From Gallaecimonas sp045291545 (GTDB lineage Bacteria; Pseudomonadota; Gammaproteobacteria; Enterobacterales; Gallaecimonadaceae): a stretch of 64,000 nt of DNA. Below are positions 55,001 to 64,000 of the stretch, one piece after another. The notes under the pieces are model-generated. The model was not told the DNA's origin. It searched no databases and worked only from the letters and a program-made list of their open reading frames with translations. Made by a program: the position numbers and the translations under genes. How positions within the stretch are numbered: position 1 is the first letter of the stretch; the number at the start of each line of letters is the position of its first letter. Where the stretch lies: positions 2,170,001 to 2,234,000 of the forward strand of contig NZ_CP149514.1 in assembly GCF_045291545.1 (NCBI RefSeq), given 5' to 3'.

Positions 55001-55597
55001 TTACAACTGAACCCCTGAGAAGGACATGAAACCCAGTGCCATCAGGCCAGCAGTAATGAACACACTGCCCAGGCCGCGCAACCCATCAGGGATGTCGGCA
55101 TACTTGAGTTTCTCACGAATACCGGCCAGCAGAACGATGGCCAGTGCCCAACCCACACCGGAACCGAAACCAAACACCACCGATTCGGTAAAGGTGTACT
55201 CGCGCAGCGCCATAAAGGACACCGCACCGAAAATGGCACAGTTAACGGTGATCAGCGGCAGGAAGATACCCAGGGCGTTGTACAGAGCCGGGAAGAACTT
55301 ATCGAGGATCATCTCGAGGATCTGCACAATCGCGGCAATAACACCAATCCAGGTAATGAAGCTGAGGAAGCTCAGGTCCATCCCTTTAACCAGGGCATCA
55401 GGCGCCAGAATGTAGTGGGTAACCAGCTGGTTCATCGGTACGGAAATGGTCAGTACCACGATAACGGCAATACCCAGACCCAGCGCCGTGGAGATCTTCT
55501 TGGACACCGCCAGGAAGGTACACATGCCCAGGAAGAACGACAGCGCCATGTTTTCGATGAAAATCGAGCGCACCAACAGGCTGATGTAATGTTCCAT
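55001..55597 (-). CDS. nqrE: Na+-NQR subunit E
   Basis: The 198-residue integral-membrane subunit has six predicted helices with inverted symmetry to NqrD. It opens MEHYISLLVRSIFIENMAL and helps hold an iron centre between NqrD and NqrE. It lies five bases after nqrD and before nqrF. Confidence 0.97.
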   Translation of the reverse strand: MEHYISLLVRSIFIENMALSFFLGMCTFLAVSKKISTALGLGIAVIVVLTISVPMNQLVTHYILAPDALVKGMDLSFLSFITWIGVIAAIVQILEMILDKFFPALYNALGIFLPLITVNCAIFGAVSFMALREYTFTESVVFGFGSGVGWALAIVLLAGIREKLKYADIPDGLRGLGSVFITAGLMALGFMSFSGVQL

Positions 55598-55602
55598 GGT
55601 GT

Positions 55603-56235
55603 TTACTCCTTAGGCTCGACTTGCTCGGGGCGGAAGGTCCGCAGAACCCAGATCAGGCCACCGATAATGAAGAACGCACTGGGCGGTAACAGCAGCAGGC
55701 CATTAGGCTGATACCAGCCACCGTCTTTGACCAACGGCAGTACATGGAAACCAAATACCGTGCCGGAACCGAACAGTTCACGGATGAAACCTACGGTCAT
55801 CAGCAAGGCACCGTAACCCAGGCCGTTACCGATGCCGTCCAGGAACGACATCAGCGGCGGGCTCTTCATGGCGTAGGCTTCGGCCCGGCCCATAACGATA
55901 CAGTTGGTGATGATCAGGCCCACAAATACCGACAGTTCTTTGGACAGCTCGTAAGCGTAAGCCCGCAGCACCTGGTCAACCACGATAACCAAAGAAGCAA
56001 TGATGGCCATCTGTACGATGATCCGCACACTGTTGGGAATGTGGTTACGAATCAGTGAAATGAACAGGTTGGAAAAGCCGGTCACCAGCGTCAGCGCCAG
56101 TGACATAACGAAGGCTTTGTCCATCCGGCCGGTAACCGCCAGCGCCGAACAGATCCCCAGCACCTGAAGGGCAATAGGGTTGTTGGCGAGGATCGGCCCC
56201 AGCAATACGCTCTTGATTTCTTTGCTGTTAGCCAT
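55603..56235 (-). CDS. nqrD: Na+-NQR subunit D
   Basis: The 210-residue membrane subunit opens MANSKEIKSVLLGPILANNP and has six helices, paralogous to NqrE. It overlaps nqrC by eight bases. Confidence 0.97.
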   Translation of the reverse strand: MANSKEIKSVLLGPILANNPIALQVLGICSALAVTGRMDKAFVMSLALTLVTGFSNLFISLIRNHIPNSVRIIVQMAIIASLVIVVDQVLRAYAYELSKELSVFVGLIITNCIVMGRAEAYAMKSPPLMSFLDGIGNGLGYGALLMTVGFIRELFGSGTVFGFHVLPLVKDGGWYQPNGLLLLPPSAFFIIGGLIWVLRTFRPEQVEPKE

Positions 56236-57028
56236 TGCTCAGTTCTCCTTTACGGACCTTGTCCAGATACGGGCCAAAGCCCTCCTGCCCCATCCAGAAG
56301 GTAAAGGTGTGCTGAACACCATTACTGGTCAGGGTAGCACCGGACAGTGCGTCTACATCGTGCTTGGAGCCAGCAGGGGCACCACCTTTCACCACCTTGA
56401 TGGCAGGCTGTCCCTGAGCATTGTAGATTTTCTTGCCAACCCACTTGGCACGCCAGTTCGGGTTTTCTACTTCACCGCCGAGCCCGGGAGTTTCACCCTG
56501 CTCGTAGTACGTCAGGCCGGAAATGGTGTTGCCGTCAGGTTTTACCGCGACAAAGGCATACATCATTGACCACAGGCCATAACCACGCACCGGCAGCACC
56601 ACAGAGGTCACTTGGCCAGCATCGTTTTTGGCCAGGTATACCGAAGCATACTGGGCGCGACGCTTGAGTTTGGCCACGTCCACTTTCGGGCTCAGCTCTT
56701 TGTTGAGCTTGGGATCTTTAGACGCTTTGCGTTGGTTATAGTGAGCCGGATCTTCACCCGCCACTTCCTTGACGTAGTCACCGGTCGACAGGTCAACAAT
56801 CTTCGGCACGATGTGCGAGTTGTAAACCGACAAAACGGCCTTGGCATTCATGCCCGGCTTGAGCAAGCCGGCGGCATCAAGGATGTTACGTTGCTTATCC
56901 AGCAGTTTGTTTCGCTGTTGCGCGGGTTTGAGGGCCACGGCGGCAGCAGATACCACCACGGAACACACCAGGCTTATCGCCAGAACCACGCCGATTGTCT
57001 TAGCGATACTATCGTTGCTCTTAGACAT
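56228..57028 (-). CDS. nqrC: Na+-NQR subunit C
   Basis: The 266-residue subunit has one membrane helix and carries covalent FMN on the threonine of the C-terminal DALSGATLTSNG motif. The ATG at 57028 (MSKSNDSIAKT) overlaps the nqrB stop by eight bases. Confidence 0.97.
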   Translation of the reverse strand: MSKSNDSIAKTIGVVLAISLVCSVVVSAAAVALKPAQQRNKLLDKQRNILDAAGLLKPGMNAKAVLSVYNSHIVPKIVDLSTGDYVKEVAGEDPAHYNQRKASKDPKLNKELSPKVDVAKLKRRAQYASVYLAKNDAGQVTSVVLPVRGYGLWSMMYAFVAVKPDGNTISGLTYYEQGETPGLGGEVENPNWRAKWVGKKIYNAQGQPAIKVVKGGAPAGSKHDVDALSGATLTSNGVQHTFTFWMGQEGFGPYLDKVRKGELSNG

Positions 57029-58223
57029 TACGGGCAAGTCTCCGCTTGATGTTGGCCTGAACCACAAAGTGGTCGAACAGAGGGGCAAAGAGGTTGGCAA
57101 ACAAGATGGCCAGCATCATGCCTTCCGGGAAGGCCGGGTTGACCACACGGATCAAGACCACCATGACACCAATCAGCAAACCATAAGCCCACTTGGCCTT
57201 GTCGGTGAAAGACGCTGACACCGGATCGGTAGCCATAAACATCATACCGAAGGCAAAGCCGCCCAGAACCAGATGCCAGTACCACGGCATGGCGAACATC
57301 GGGTTGGTGGTAGAGCCAATCCAGTTGAACACCGTCGCCATGGCAGCCATGCCCAGGAAGGTGCCCAGCACAATACGCCAGGAGGCGATGCGCAGGAAGA
57401 TAATGGCCAGACCGCCAATCAGAATAGCCAGGGTAGAGGTTTCACCCATAGAGCCCTGAATGTTGCCGTAAAACGCCTGCCACCAGGTGTCGTTCAGTGC
57501 ATAACTCATCTGCCCAGCAGCGGCTTGGCTCAGGTAAGTTGCACCAGAAAAACCGTCTACGGCAGTCCAGACGCTGTCACCAGACATAAAGGCCGGGTAA
57601 GCAAAGAACAGGAAAGCACGGCCAGCCAGTGCCGGGTTCAGGAAGTTTCGGCCAGTACCACCGAAGATTTCCTTGGCCATGACCACGCCGAAGGAAATAC
57701 CCAGAGCGGCTTGCCACAGTGGAATGGTCGGCGGCAGGATCAGCGCAAACAGGATAGAGGTCACGAAGAAGCCTTCGTTGATCTCGTGTTTGCGAATCGA
57801 GGCAAAGACCACTTCCCAGAAACCACCGACGATAAACACGGTGATATAAACCGGCATAAAGAAGCAGGCACCGTACCACATCATGCTGCCCCAACCGGAA
57901 TTGGCGCTCAGCTCACCACCAAGGGCGTGAAACAGGCCTACCTGCCAGACATCCGCCAGCTGGTAGCCCGCCGCCAGCGCTTGCTGCGCCTGGTGACCGA
58001 TGTTGTACATGCCATAGAACATGGCCGGAAATACCGACAACCAGACCATGATCATGATGCGCTTGAGATCAATGGCATCACGAACGTGGGTCTGGCCACG
58101 GTTCACCTGGCCCGGGGTATAGAAGATAGTGGCCGCTGCTTCGTAAAGCGCGTACCACTTCTCGTACTTACCGCCTTTTTCGAACTGCGGCTCAATACGT
58201 TCGATGAAGTTCTTCAGGCCCAT
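57021..58223 (-). CDS. nqrB: Na+-NQR subunit B
   Basis: The 400-residue membrane subunit forms the Na+ path. It holds the second covalent FMN on the threonine of GFSGATYLSQ and binds riboflavin and quinone. The start at 58223 (MGLKNFIERIEPQF) is the family start. Confidence 0.97.
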   Translation of the reverse strand: MGLKNFIERIEPQFEKGGKYEKWYALYEAAATIFYTPGQVNRGQTHVRDAIDLKRIMIMVWLSVFPAMFYGMYNIGHQAQQALAAGYQLADVWQVGLFHALGGELSANSGWGSMMWYGACFFMPVYITVFIVGGFWEVVFASIRKHEINEGFFVTSILFALILPPTIPLWQAALGISFGVVMAKEIFGGTGRNFLNPALAGRAFLFFAYPAFMSGDSVWTAVDGFSGATYLSQAAAGQMSYALNDTWWQAFYGNIQGSMGETSTLAILIGGLAIIFLRIASWRIVLGTFLGMAAMATVFNWIGSTTNPMFAMPWYWHLVLGGFAFGMMFMATDPVSASFTDKAKWAYGLLIGVMVVLIRVVNPAFPEGMMLAILFANLFAPLFDHFVVQANIKRRLARNV

Positions 58224-58225
58224 GG

Positions 58226-59563
58226 TTAACCTTCCTTCTCGATCTTGGTCAGGCAAGCACGCAGGGCAGTGCCGTAGTCATATTTGCCTGGACAAACAAA
58301 GGTACAGAGCGCCAGATCTTCTTCATCCAGTTCCAGTACCCCCAGTTTCTGCGCACTGTCGGTATCACCGGACAGAATGTCACGCAGCAGCAGGGTCGGC
58401 AGGATGTCCAGCGGCATCACCCGCTCATAGTTGCCAATCGGCACCATGGCGCGAGGAGAACCATTGGTGGTGGTGCTCATACCAAACAGTTTTTTACCAA
58501 AATGGCCAAGATAGGCACGGGTCACGGAGAACTTGTCGCTGCCTGGTGTCAACCAGCCAAACAATTCCTTCTCACGGCCTTCCGGCAGTACGCTGACCTG
58601 CACGTGGAAGCGGCCCAGATAACCATGTACCCCATGGGCATTGGCACCAGACAATACGGACCCGGAAACCACCCGGTTTTCACCGGTTTTCAGCTCACCG
58701 GTAGTCAGCTCAGCCAGGTTGGCACCAAGCTGGGTACGTACCAGGCGGGGCTTGTTGACACTGGGGCCAGCCAGTGCAACGACGCGGCTGCTATCAAGCT
58801 TGCCGGTAGTGAACAGCTTGCCGATCGCAATCACGTCCTGGTAGCCCAGATGCCAGGCCATACGGTTCTGGGCGGCACCAAACAGATAGTGGATCTGTGT
58901 ACCAACCAGGCCAGCCGGGTGCGGGCCACGCACGTCATTAAGCGCGACCTGCGGCGCAGTGACTTTGAGATCACTGCCGGCGGCCTTGGACACAAACAAC
59001 TTGCCGTCAGTCAAACGCGACAACACGGTCAGGCCTTGGTTAAAGGCATCCAGTTGTTCGTTGATGATGACAGCCGGGTCAGCGGCGAGAGGGTTGGTGT
59101 CCAGAGCAGAAACGAAGATGGCGGCGGGTGCAGAGTCAACAGCGGGAGCCTTGGAGTAAGGCCGGGTCCGCAGTGCAACCCAGAGGCCGGATTCAACCAG
59201 TTGGTCAACGACCGCCTGGCGCTCCAGCTCAGCCAGCTTGGCCGGGTCATGGGCGGTAAAGGTGATTTCGTCATCGCCGTCAATTTCAATCACCACAGAT
59301 TGCAGCACACGCTGCGCTCCACGATTAATTGCCGCGACCTTACCGGCTGCGGGGGCGGTGTACTTCACACCAGGATTTTTTTTGTCGTCAAAAATGATCT
59401 GCCCTTTCTTGACAGTATCACCTTCCCGGACGTGCATCGTCGGCCGCATACCGACGTACTCTTCGCCCAGGACGGCAACTGTCTTGATGGCTGGACCATC
59501 ATGGATCACTTGCTCAGGCGTTCCGCTGATTGGAACGTCAAGTCCTTTCTTGATGGTAATCAT
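58226..59563 (-). CDS. nqrA: Na+-NQR subunit A
   Basis: The 445-residue peripheral subunit opens MITIKKGLDVPISGTPEQ and binds near the quinone site. It is the first gene of the nqrABCDEF-nqrM operon. No apbE flavin transferase gene is in the operon. Confidence 0.97.
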   Translation of the reverse strand: MITIKKGLDVPISGTPEQVIHDGPAIKTVAVLGEEYVGMRPTMHVREGDTVKKGQIIFDDKKNPGVKYTAPAAGKVAAINRGAQRVLQSVVIEIDGDDEITFTAHDPAKLAELERQAVVDQLVESGLWVALRTRPYSKAPAVDSAPAAIFVSALDTNPLAADPAVIINEQLDAFNQGLTVLSRLTDGKLFVSKAAGSDLKVTAPQVALNDVRGPHPAGLVGTQIHYLFGAAQNRMAWHLGYQDVIAIGKLFTTGKLDSSRVVALAGPSVNKPRLVRTQLGANLAELTTGELKTGENRVVSGSVLSGANAHGVHGYLGRFHVQVSVLPEGREKELFGWLTPGSDKFSVTRAYLGHFGKKLFGMSTTTNGSPRAMVPIGNYERVMPLDILPTLLLRDILSGDTDSAQKLGVLELDEEDLALCTFVCPGKYDYGTALRACLTKIEKEG

Positions 59564-59696
59564 ACGCACATTGCACAACAGTTAAGGGAAATCTGTAGGC
59601 TGACCGCGGCCCCGACAGTGTGTTGCCAGAGCGGCGAGAAAAGCGTTTTTATGCCGGATACAGGATCCGGGGGTTATTCAGGCGGCGTATTTTAGC

Positions 59697-59769
59697 ACCC
59701 CTACCCCTGCCGTTACCAATGCAAATCGGTGTATTCGCAGCAGTTTCTTTTTTTAATACGGGTAGGGGT
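59697..59769. repeat. Ten-base inverted repeat upstream of nqrA
   Basis: ACCCCTACCC at 59697-59706 and GGGTAGGGGT at 59760-59769 are exact inverted complements, 53 bases apart. They lie in the intergenic region between nqrA and bolA, both on the minus strand. This could be a paired regulator site or a large hairpin. Confidence 0.5.
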
Positions 59770-59789
59770 ATAGGTATAAGCCCGATAAC

Positions 59790-60104
59790 TCAGTGCTGAG
59801 CAGAGCCGCCACGGCAAGCCGGTGAGTCAGGCACCTGCTGGTGCTCGCTTCGCCACTCCTCAGGAGAATAAGTATGCAGCGCGAGCGCATGAACTCCATT
59901 GGCCAGTTCGCCAGCCAAGGCCTTGTTAACTGCCCGGTGGCGGCTCAATAGCCGCTGCCCGGCAAATTGCGCTGACACTAACACCACCTTGAAGTGGCTT
60001 TCTGTGGCAGGCCCGCCATGCATGTGAGACTCATTGATCACCGACAGATATTGCGGCGCAAAGGTGGCTTGTAATGTGTTTTCAATACGGGCGGCGACTG
60101 ACAT
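59790..60104 (-). CDS. bolA: BolA-family protein
   Basis: The 104-residue protein shows the BolA fold pattern: ESHFKVVLVSAQFAGQRLLSRHRAVN, ending in a HALALHTYSPEEW stretch, as in E. coli BolA. It pairs with monothiol glutaredoxins in Fe-S handling and morphology control. An AAGGAG site lies inside the end of alkB. Confidence 0.94.
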   Translation of the reverse strand: MSVAARIENTLQATFAPQYLSVINESHMHGGPATESHFKVVLVSAQFAGQRLLSRHRAVNKALAGELANGVHALALHTYSPEEWRSEHQQVPDSPACRGGSAQH

Positions 60105-60106
60105 CG

Positions 60107-60700
60107 TTAACTCCTTGGTAATGGCATGATCTGGCGAAAAGTCAGGCTGATACGCCCCGTTGTAACCCCCTGGCGAGCAGGCAGACTGTGCTGCCATTGC
60201 TGCTGTAAGCCCGGCCCCATCACCAGCAGGCTGCCCGCGGGCAAACTGACCGAAAAACGCGCCTGGCCCTGACGGCGACGAAATGCCAGCTCACGACAGG
60301 CCCCCAGGCTTATCATGGCAATAACCGGCCCCAGCTCCGGCTCATCATCACTGTGCCAGCCCATTTTATCCTGCCCCTGGCGATACCAGTTCGCCAACAC
60401 CGAATTAAAGGGGTGGCGCAAAAACATCGACAACTGCGCGGCCCAATCCTGCAATAGTGGGTGCCAGGGCATCGGTTGAAAATCCCTGCCGGCGTAGCCG
60501 TAATGGGCATCTTGGTCTCCCATCCATACCTGTCGGCGCGGGATCGGGTGGCTTTTGCCATAGACTGTCAGCTCCGGCTGCTGCCAATGCAACTGCTGCT
60601 GTAACAGCTGGTAATAACGGCTGGCACTGGCTTCATCCAATACCGCTGGCCACAACGCCAGCTGGTCAGGGGCAATCTGGCTCTGTACCGACTCGCCCAT
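60107..60700 (-). CDS. alkB: AlkB-type alpha-ketoglutarate-dependent dioxygenase
   Basis: The 197-residue 2OG-Fe(II) oxygenase has the HxD motif in MGWHSDDEPELG and the downstream His and Arg of the jelly roll (RISLTFR). It resembles the AlkB/ALKBH2-like demethylases that repair N-alkylated bases. I chose the ATG at 60700; a GTG at 60760 in the same frame is possible but would overlap the start of rlmG. It lies two bases ahead of bolA. Confidence 0.88.
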   Translation of the reverse strand: MGESVQSQIAPDQLALWPAVLDEASASRYYQLLQQQLHWQQPELTVYGKSHPIPRRQVWMGDQDAHYGYAGRDFQPMPWHPLLQDWAAQLSMFLRHPFNSVLANWYRQGQDKMGWHSDDEPELGPVIAMISLGACRELAFRRRQGQARFSVSLPAGSLLVMGPGLQQQWQHSLPARQGVTTGRISLTFRQIMPLPRS

Positions 60701-60745
60701 TGTGGCAAAATGCAGCTTTGCTTGTTGTGGAACCTGCTGCTGACT

Positions 60746-61858
60746 GTGCTGACTGCTCACCTGCCCTCACTTGATCGTTTTCCCCCGGCCCCGGATTCGC
60801 CCCTGCAAGCCTGGGACAGTGCTGATCAGTATCTCCTTCAGAGCCTGCTAGCTAATGCCTTGCAGCCAGACCGGCCGATACTGATTTTTGATGACCGTTT
60901 TGGTGCCCTGGCCTGCGCACTGGCGGCACTGCCAGTGACCAGTATCAGTGACTCTTACGTCAGCCACCAGGCGCTGGCACACAACCTTGCCAAGTTGGGC
61001 CTACCGGCGGTACAAACCGCCACGCCTCTGGATGACTGGCCGGCACGGCCACAATTGGTATTGATACGCCTGCCCAAGCAGTTGTCGTTGCTGCGTCATT
61101 ATCTGGCCCGTCTCAAGCCCCTGCTGGCAGCCGACACCATGATACTGGCTGCCGGCCGGGATCGGGATATTCCCGAGCGCGCCGAAAGCCTGCTTGGCCA
61201 ATACCTGGGACATTGTGAGCGTTTACTGGGCTGGAAAAAAGCCCGGGCATTTCTTTGCCATAGTGATGGCCAACCGGCCCCGGCTCTGCCAGCCCCCCTG
61301 TGCTGGCCCTTGGAAGGAAGTCCTTTTACTCTTAGCCACCAGGCTAATGTGTTTTCCCGCCAAAGCCTGGATATCGGCGCCCGGCTGATGCTAGCCAACC
61401 TGCCCAGTGGCCGTTTCCAACGGATTATTGATCTGGGCTGTGGCAACGGCGTGCTGGCCCTGATGATGGCCAGCCGTTACCCCGACAGTCAGTACACCTT
61501 GGTGGATGAATCCTATCTGGCGGTGGCTTCAGCCAGTCAGAACATGACCAGCAACCTGCCGCAGGTGCACGCCAAGGTGCAGGCTAATAACTGCCTGGAC
61601 GGTTTTGCCAGCGCCAGTGCCGATTTAGTGCTGTGCAACCCGCCTTTTCATCAGCAACAAGCCGTTACCGACCATATTGCCTGGCAGATGTTTAAAGACA
61701 GCCTGCGAGTACTACGCCCGGGCGGCCAGTTATGGATCGTCGGTAACCGCCATCTCGGTTACCATCTGAAACTCAAACGGTTGTTCGGAGGCTGCCAGGT
61801 GGTAGCCTCCGATCGTAAATTTGTGGTGCTCAAAGCCATCAAGAGGACATCCCGATGA
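60746..61858 (+). CDS. rlmG: 23S rRNA (guanine1835-N2)-methyltransferase RlmG
   Basis: This 370-residue two-domain protein has an N-terminal methyltransferase-like domain and a catalytic C-terminal domain. The latter has the SAM motif IDLGCGNGVLAL (about 231-242) and NPPFHQQ (about 292-298). It methylates G1835 of 23S rRNA. I chose the GTG at 60746 because its length before RFPPAP fits E. coli RlmG; an ATG at 60710 is also open. Confidence 0.9.
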   Translation: MLTAHLPSLDRFPPAPDSPLQAWDSADQYLLQSLLANALQPDRPILIFDDRFGALACALAALPVTSISDSYVSHQALAHNLAKLGLPAVQTATPLDDWPARPQLVLIRLPKQLSLLRHYLARLKPLLAADTMILAAGRDRDIPERAESLLGQYLGHCERLLGWKKARAFLCHSDGQPAPALPAPLCWPLEGSPFTLSHQANVFSRQSLDIGARLMLANLPSGRFQRIIDLGCGNGVLALMMASRYPDSQYTLVDESYLAVASASQNMTSNLPQVHAKVQANNCLDGFASASADLVLCNPPFHQQQAVTDHIAWQMFKDSLRVLRPGGQLWIVGNRHLGYHLKLKRLFGGCQVVASDRKFVVLKAIKRTSR

Positions 61859-62409
61859 AAGCACTATGGATAGCGGCCTGCCTGTTCCTGGCAGGCTGTG
61901 TCAGCGTTCCCAAGACAGCCTGGTTGGACCCGGATGCTCCTGTCGTTATGCCTGATGCCAGCTTGGTGGCAGTGAACTTCCGCTTTGACGACCAACGCCC
62001 CAATAGCGTTGCGCTGCACTATCCGGACGGTAGCCAGGTCAGTACCGACCCGGAATTTCCGTTGCGTCTGCAACAGCGCCTGGCCCAGGGCCTGGAGGCG
62101 CGGGGTTATGCCATTTCCAACGATGCCAACGCCCAGCTGACCGTCAGCTTGCAAAGCGTGCAGGCCAATATTGGCCATGGCCTGGTTCGCCACACTAGCG
62201 ACCTGACCGTGGTGACCAAGGTCATCGCCCGGCGTGGTAACCATACTCTGACCCGCCGTTTTACTACAGCCGGCAAACTAACGGCGCCGCTGAAAGCCGA
62301 TGCCGGGCGCATAGAGTCGGAAATGAACCGCTTGCTGGAAAAAAATATGCTGGCCATTTTGACCGACTCGCAGTTATCGCGTTTCTTCAATGTCACCACA
62401 GGAGAATAA
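61855..62409 (+). CDS. yajG: YajG-family lipoprotein
   Basis: The 184-residue lipoprotein has a lipobox (LAGC, Cys15) and the family segment ITAGGxF-like core in the middle, ending near a TRRFTTAGK segment. Its function is unknown. It overlaps rlmG by ATGA. In E. coli yajG also neighbours ampG and bolA. Confidence 0.88.
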   Translation: MKALWIAACLFLAGCVSVPKTAWLDPDAPVVMPDASLVAVNFRFDDQRPNSVALHYPDGSQVSTDPEFPLRLQQRLAQGLEARGYAISNDANAQLTVSLQSVQANIGHGLVRHTSDLTVVTKVIARRGNHTLTRRFTTAGKLTAPLKADAGRIESEMNRLLEKNMLAILTDSQLSRFFNVTTGE

Positions 62410-62411
62410 GA

Positions 62412-63008
62412 ATGAAAATTTGGCTTAGCGCCCTCTTATTACTATTTACCGGCCTGACCCAGGCGGCCATGAAAACAGCCGACCTGCAACCTGACAACCT
62501 GTTTCCCCGGGTACGTTTTGAAACCAACTACGGCAATTTTGTGGTTGAGCTGGATCGCACCCGTGCGCCTATTACTGTCGACAATTTTTTGCGTTACGCC
62601 GTAGATGGGCATTACAACAAAACGCTGTTTCATCGCATCGTCAAAAACTTTGTGGTTCAGGGCGGCGGCTACGACTTTAAATTTAACGAGCGGCCCACCC
62701 GCAAAGCCATTGTCAATGAATCTGGTAATGGTCTGCGCAATGAAGTGGGAACCATTGCCATGGCCCGGGAAGATGACCCGCACAGCGCCACCAGCCAGTT
62801 TTACTTCAACCTTAAAGACAACAAAAATCTTGACCCAAGCCCTAGACGCTGGGGCTACGCCGTTTTTGGTGAAGTGGTTGACGGTATGGATGTACTGAAA
62901 AAAATGGGTAATGTTGCGACCGGAACCGACGCCAATACCGGTTTTGAAAATGTGCCCATCGCCCCGGTGATGCTCAACAAAGTGGTATTACTGCCTCCTA
63001 TTCAGTGA
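62412..63008 (+). CDS. Cyclophilin-type peptidylprolyl isomerase
   Basis: The 198-residue protein has a signal peptide (cut near 19) and a PpiA-like cyclophilin fold. It shows FHRIVKNFVVQGGG, GTIAMARE and SATSQFYFN, the conserved active-site segments. It probably assists folding in the periplasm. It lies in the yajG-ampG operon. Confidence 0.92.
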   Translation: MKIWLSALLLLFTGLTQAAMKTADLQPDNLFPRVRFETNYGNFVVELDRTRAPITVDNFLRYAVDGHYNKTLFHRIVKNFVVQGGGYDFKFNERPTRKAIVNESGNGLRNEVGTIAMAREDDPHSATSQFYFNLKDNKNLDPSPRRWGYAVFGEVVDGMDVLKKMGNVATGTDANTGFENVPIAPVMLNKVVLLPPIQ

Positions 63009-63050
63009 GCAACAAGCGCCGTCACTGACTGGCGGCGCTATACTGTCGAC

Positions 63051-63404
63051 ATGAAAATAGCTTCTGCAACCTATCAGTCGTCGTCTTTGACGGCGTTTTT
63101 TGATCAGCATATTCCGGCCCTGATCGATATCAGCCGGCGGCTGCTTGATCAGGCTATCGATGCCCTCAGCCTGGAACAGCAATTACTGGCCATTCTTGAG
63201 CACTGGCAATGCCTGGCAGTATCCGATGCCAAAATCGACTCTCCTCGTGAGCAAGCCTTCTGGCAGACCTTTGATCTGCTGAGTCGCTTTCAGCCCCATC
63301 GGCTACGCGGCCACTGGGCTATTCGCCAGCAACTGGAAAACTGCCTGGCCTTTTTACAAGAAGGCGGCCCTTTGCCACAACCGCTGAGCGCCCTGCGCCC
63401 TTGA
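63051..63404 (+). CDS. Hypothetical cytoplasmic protein
   Basis: The 117-residue, mostly helical protein is rich in Leu and Gln. No family or motif is recognised and no signal peptide or membrane segment is seen. A TATACT box lies directly before the ATG and there is no clear Shine-Dalgarno. It sits between a cyclophilin gene and ampG. Confidence 0.65.
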   Translation: MKIASATYQSSSLTAFFDQHIPALIDISRRLLDQAIDALSLEQQLLAILEHWQCLAVSDAKIDSPREQAFWQTFDLLSRFQPHRLRGHWAIRQQLENCLAFLQEGGPLPQPLSALRP

Positions 63405-63470
63405 GGTTGCCTTTAAAACCAATGCTGGTACCTTGCTAAGCCAGATCTTATTTCCGGCAAGGACTTTGCT

Positions 63471-64000
63471 GTGCCCCAGCCTCCCTGGTGGTCGCTAATA
63501 CTCAAGCGCCGCTTTTTTTTGTGTATTCTCACCGGCTTTGCCTCCGGCCTGCCGCTGTTTTTCCTGTTCCAGCTGGTACCGGGCTGGCTGCGTGATCAGC
63601 ACGTGGATCTGGCCAGCATTGGCTTATTGTCACTGGTGCAGTTTCCCTATACCTGGAAGTTTCTCTGGGCCCCTCTGATGGACCGCTTCGAGCTGCCCTT
63701 TTTAGGCTTGCGGCGAGGTTGGCTGTTGCTGACTCAGCTAGGACTGTTGGCCGCTATGGCAACGTTTGCCTTGTGCGATCCGAAACAGGGGCTGGAGCCG
63801 ATTGTCTGGGTGGCTATTCTGGTGGCAGCCTTTTCCGCCTCACAGGATATTGTTATCGATGCTTTTCGCCGGGAAATTCTCGCCGATAACGAACTGGGGC
63901 TGGGTAATGCCATTCACATCAACGCCTACCGGCTGGCGGGGTTGATCCCCGGCTCGCTGTCGTTGATCCTGGCGGACCACCTGCCCTGGTCCACGGTGTT
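63471..64000 (+). CDS. ampG: AmpG muropeptide permease, 5' part
   Basis: The frame runs from a GTG at 63471 to the end of the window (about 176 codons). Its sequence FASGLPLFFLFQLVPGWLRD, SQDIVIDAFRREIL and several hydrophobic segments match AmpG. AmpG imports anhydromuropeptides for cell-wall recycling. An AAGGA ribosome site lies about eight bases upstream. Confidence 0.9.
   Translation, partial: MPQPPWWSLILKRRFFLCILTGFASGLPLFFLFQLVPGWLRDQHVDLASIGLLSLVQFPYTWKFLWAPLMDRFELPFLGLRRGWLLLTQLGLLAAMATFALCDPKQGLEPIVWVAILVAAFSASQDIVIDAFRREILADNELGLGNAIHINAYRLAGLIPGSLSLILADHLPWSTV

Overview
The window is a chromosomal segment of a Gram-negative gammaproteobacterium. Several gene orders support this: tsaD / rpsU-yqeY-dnaG-rpoD followed by tRNA-Ile2 (as near ileX in enterics), nqrABCDEF-nqrM, cecR-ybhGFSR, ydbH-ynbE-ydbL, and bolA/yajG/ampG. 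Aeromonas-type exeAB, Na+-NQR, KtrAB and an Oar-like TonB receptor suggest a marine or aquatic Alteromonadales/Aeromonadales-like relative (Gallaecimonas or Rheinheimera-like). The genus is a guess.

Layout. 1-11.9 kb is core: a porin tail, exeAB, cca, folK-folB, plsY, tsaD, the macromolecular synthesis operon, and lysO with a DUF2061 gene. 12.05-15.2 kb is accessory. A tRNA-Ile2 is followed by a truncated integron integrase (still preceded by a good LexA box), an attI region, three AT-rich cassettes with recognisable attC sites, and an IS5-family remnant that ends the array. 15.3-19.5 kb is a second rearranged area: a proton-pump-type P-type ATPase lies between two partial copies of a small DUF7010-like/DUF3224 gene pair. 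19.6-46.5 kb is mostly ordinary: a YebC-family gene, a TlpA-DsbG-DsrE set, an RND pump, a persulfide-dioxygenase-like hydrolase behind a CsoR/CstR-like palindrome, the CecR-controlled ABC exporter, a lipid kinase, a diguanylate cyclase, the YdbH phospholipid-transport operon, KtrAB, a LytTR regulator divergent from an acyltransferase, and ycaO. 46.5-53.3 kb holds an endonuclease/phosphatase-fold protein, the Oar-like receptor, an AT-rich secreted orphan and an outer phosphodiesterase. 53.3-64 kb holds the complete nqr operon, then bolA-alkB divergent from rlmG-yajG-ppi-orphan-ampG.

Functional picture. The core genes cover replication priming, the major sigma factor, tRNA maturation, folate and phospholipid synthesis, sodium-motive respiration and envelope lipid traffic. 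The least described material is the integron remnant with four unrecognised cassette proteins, the ATPase block between duplicated flanks, and the phased direct repeats between the LytTR and acyltransferase genes. I found no CRISPR array, rRNA gene, prophage or convincing new defence system.
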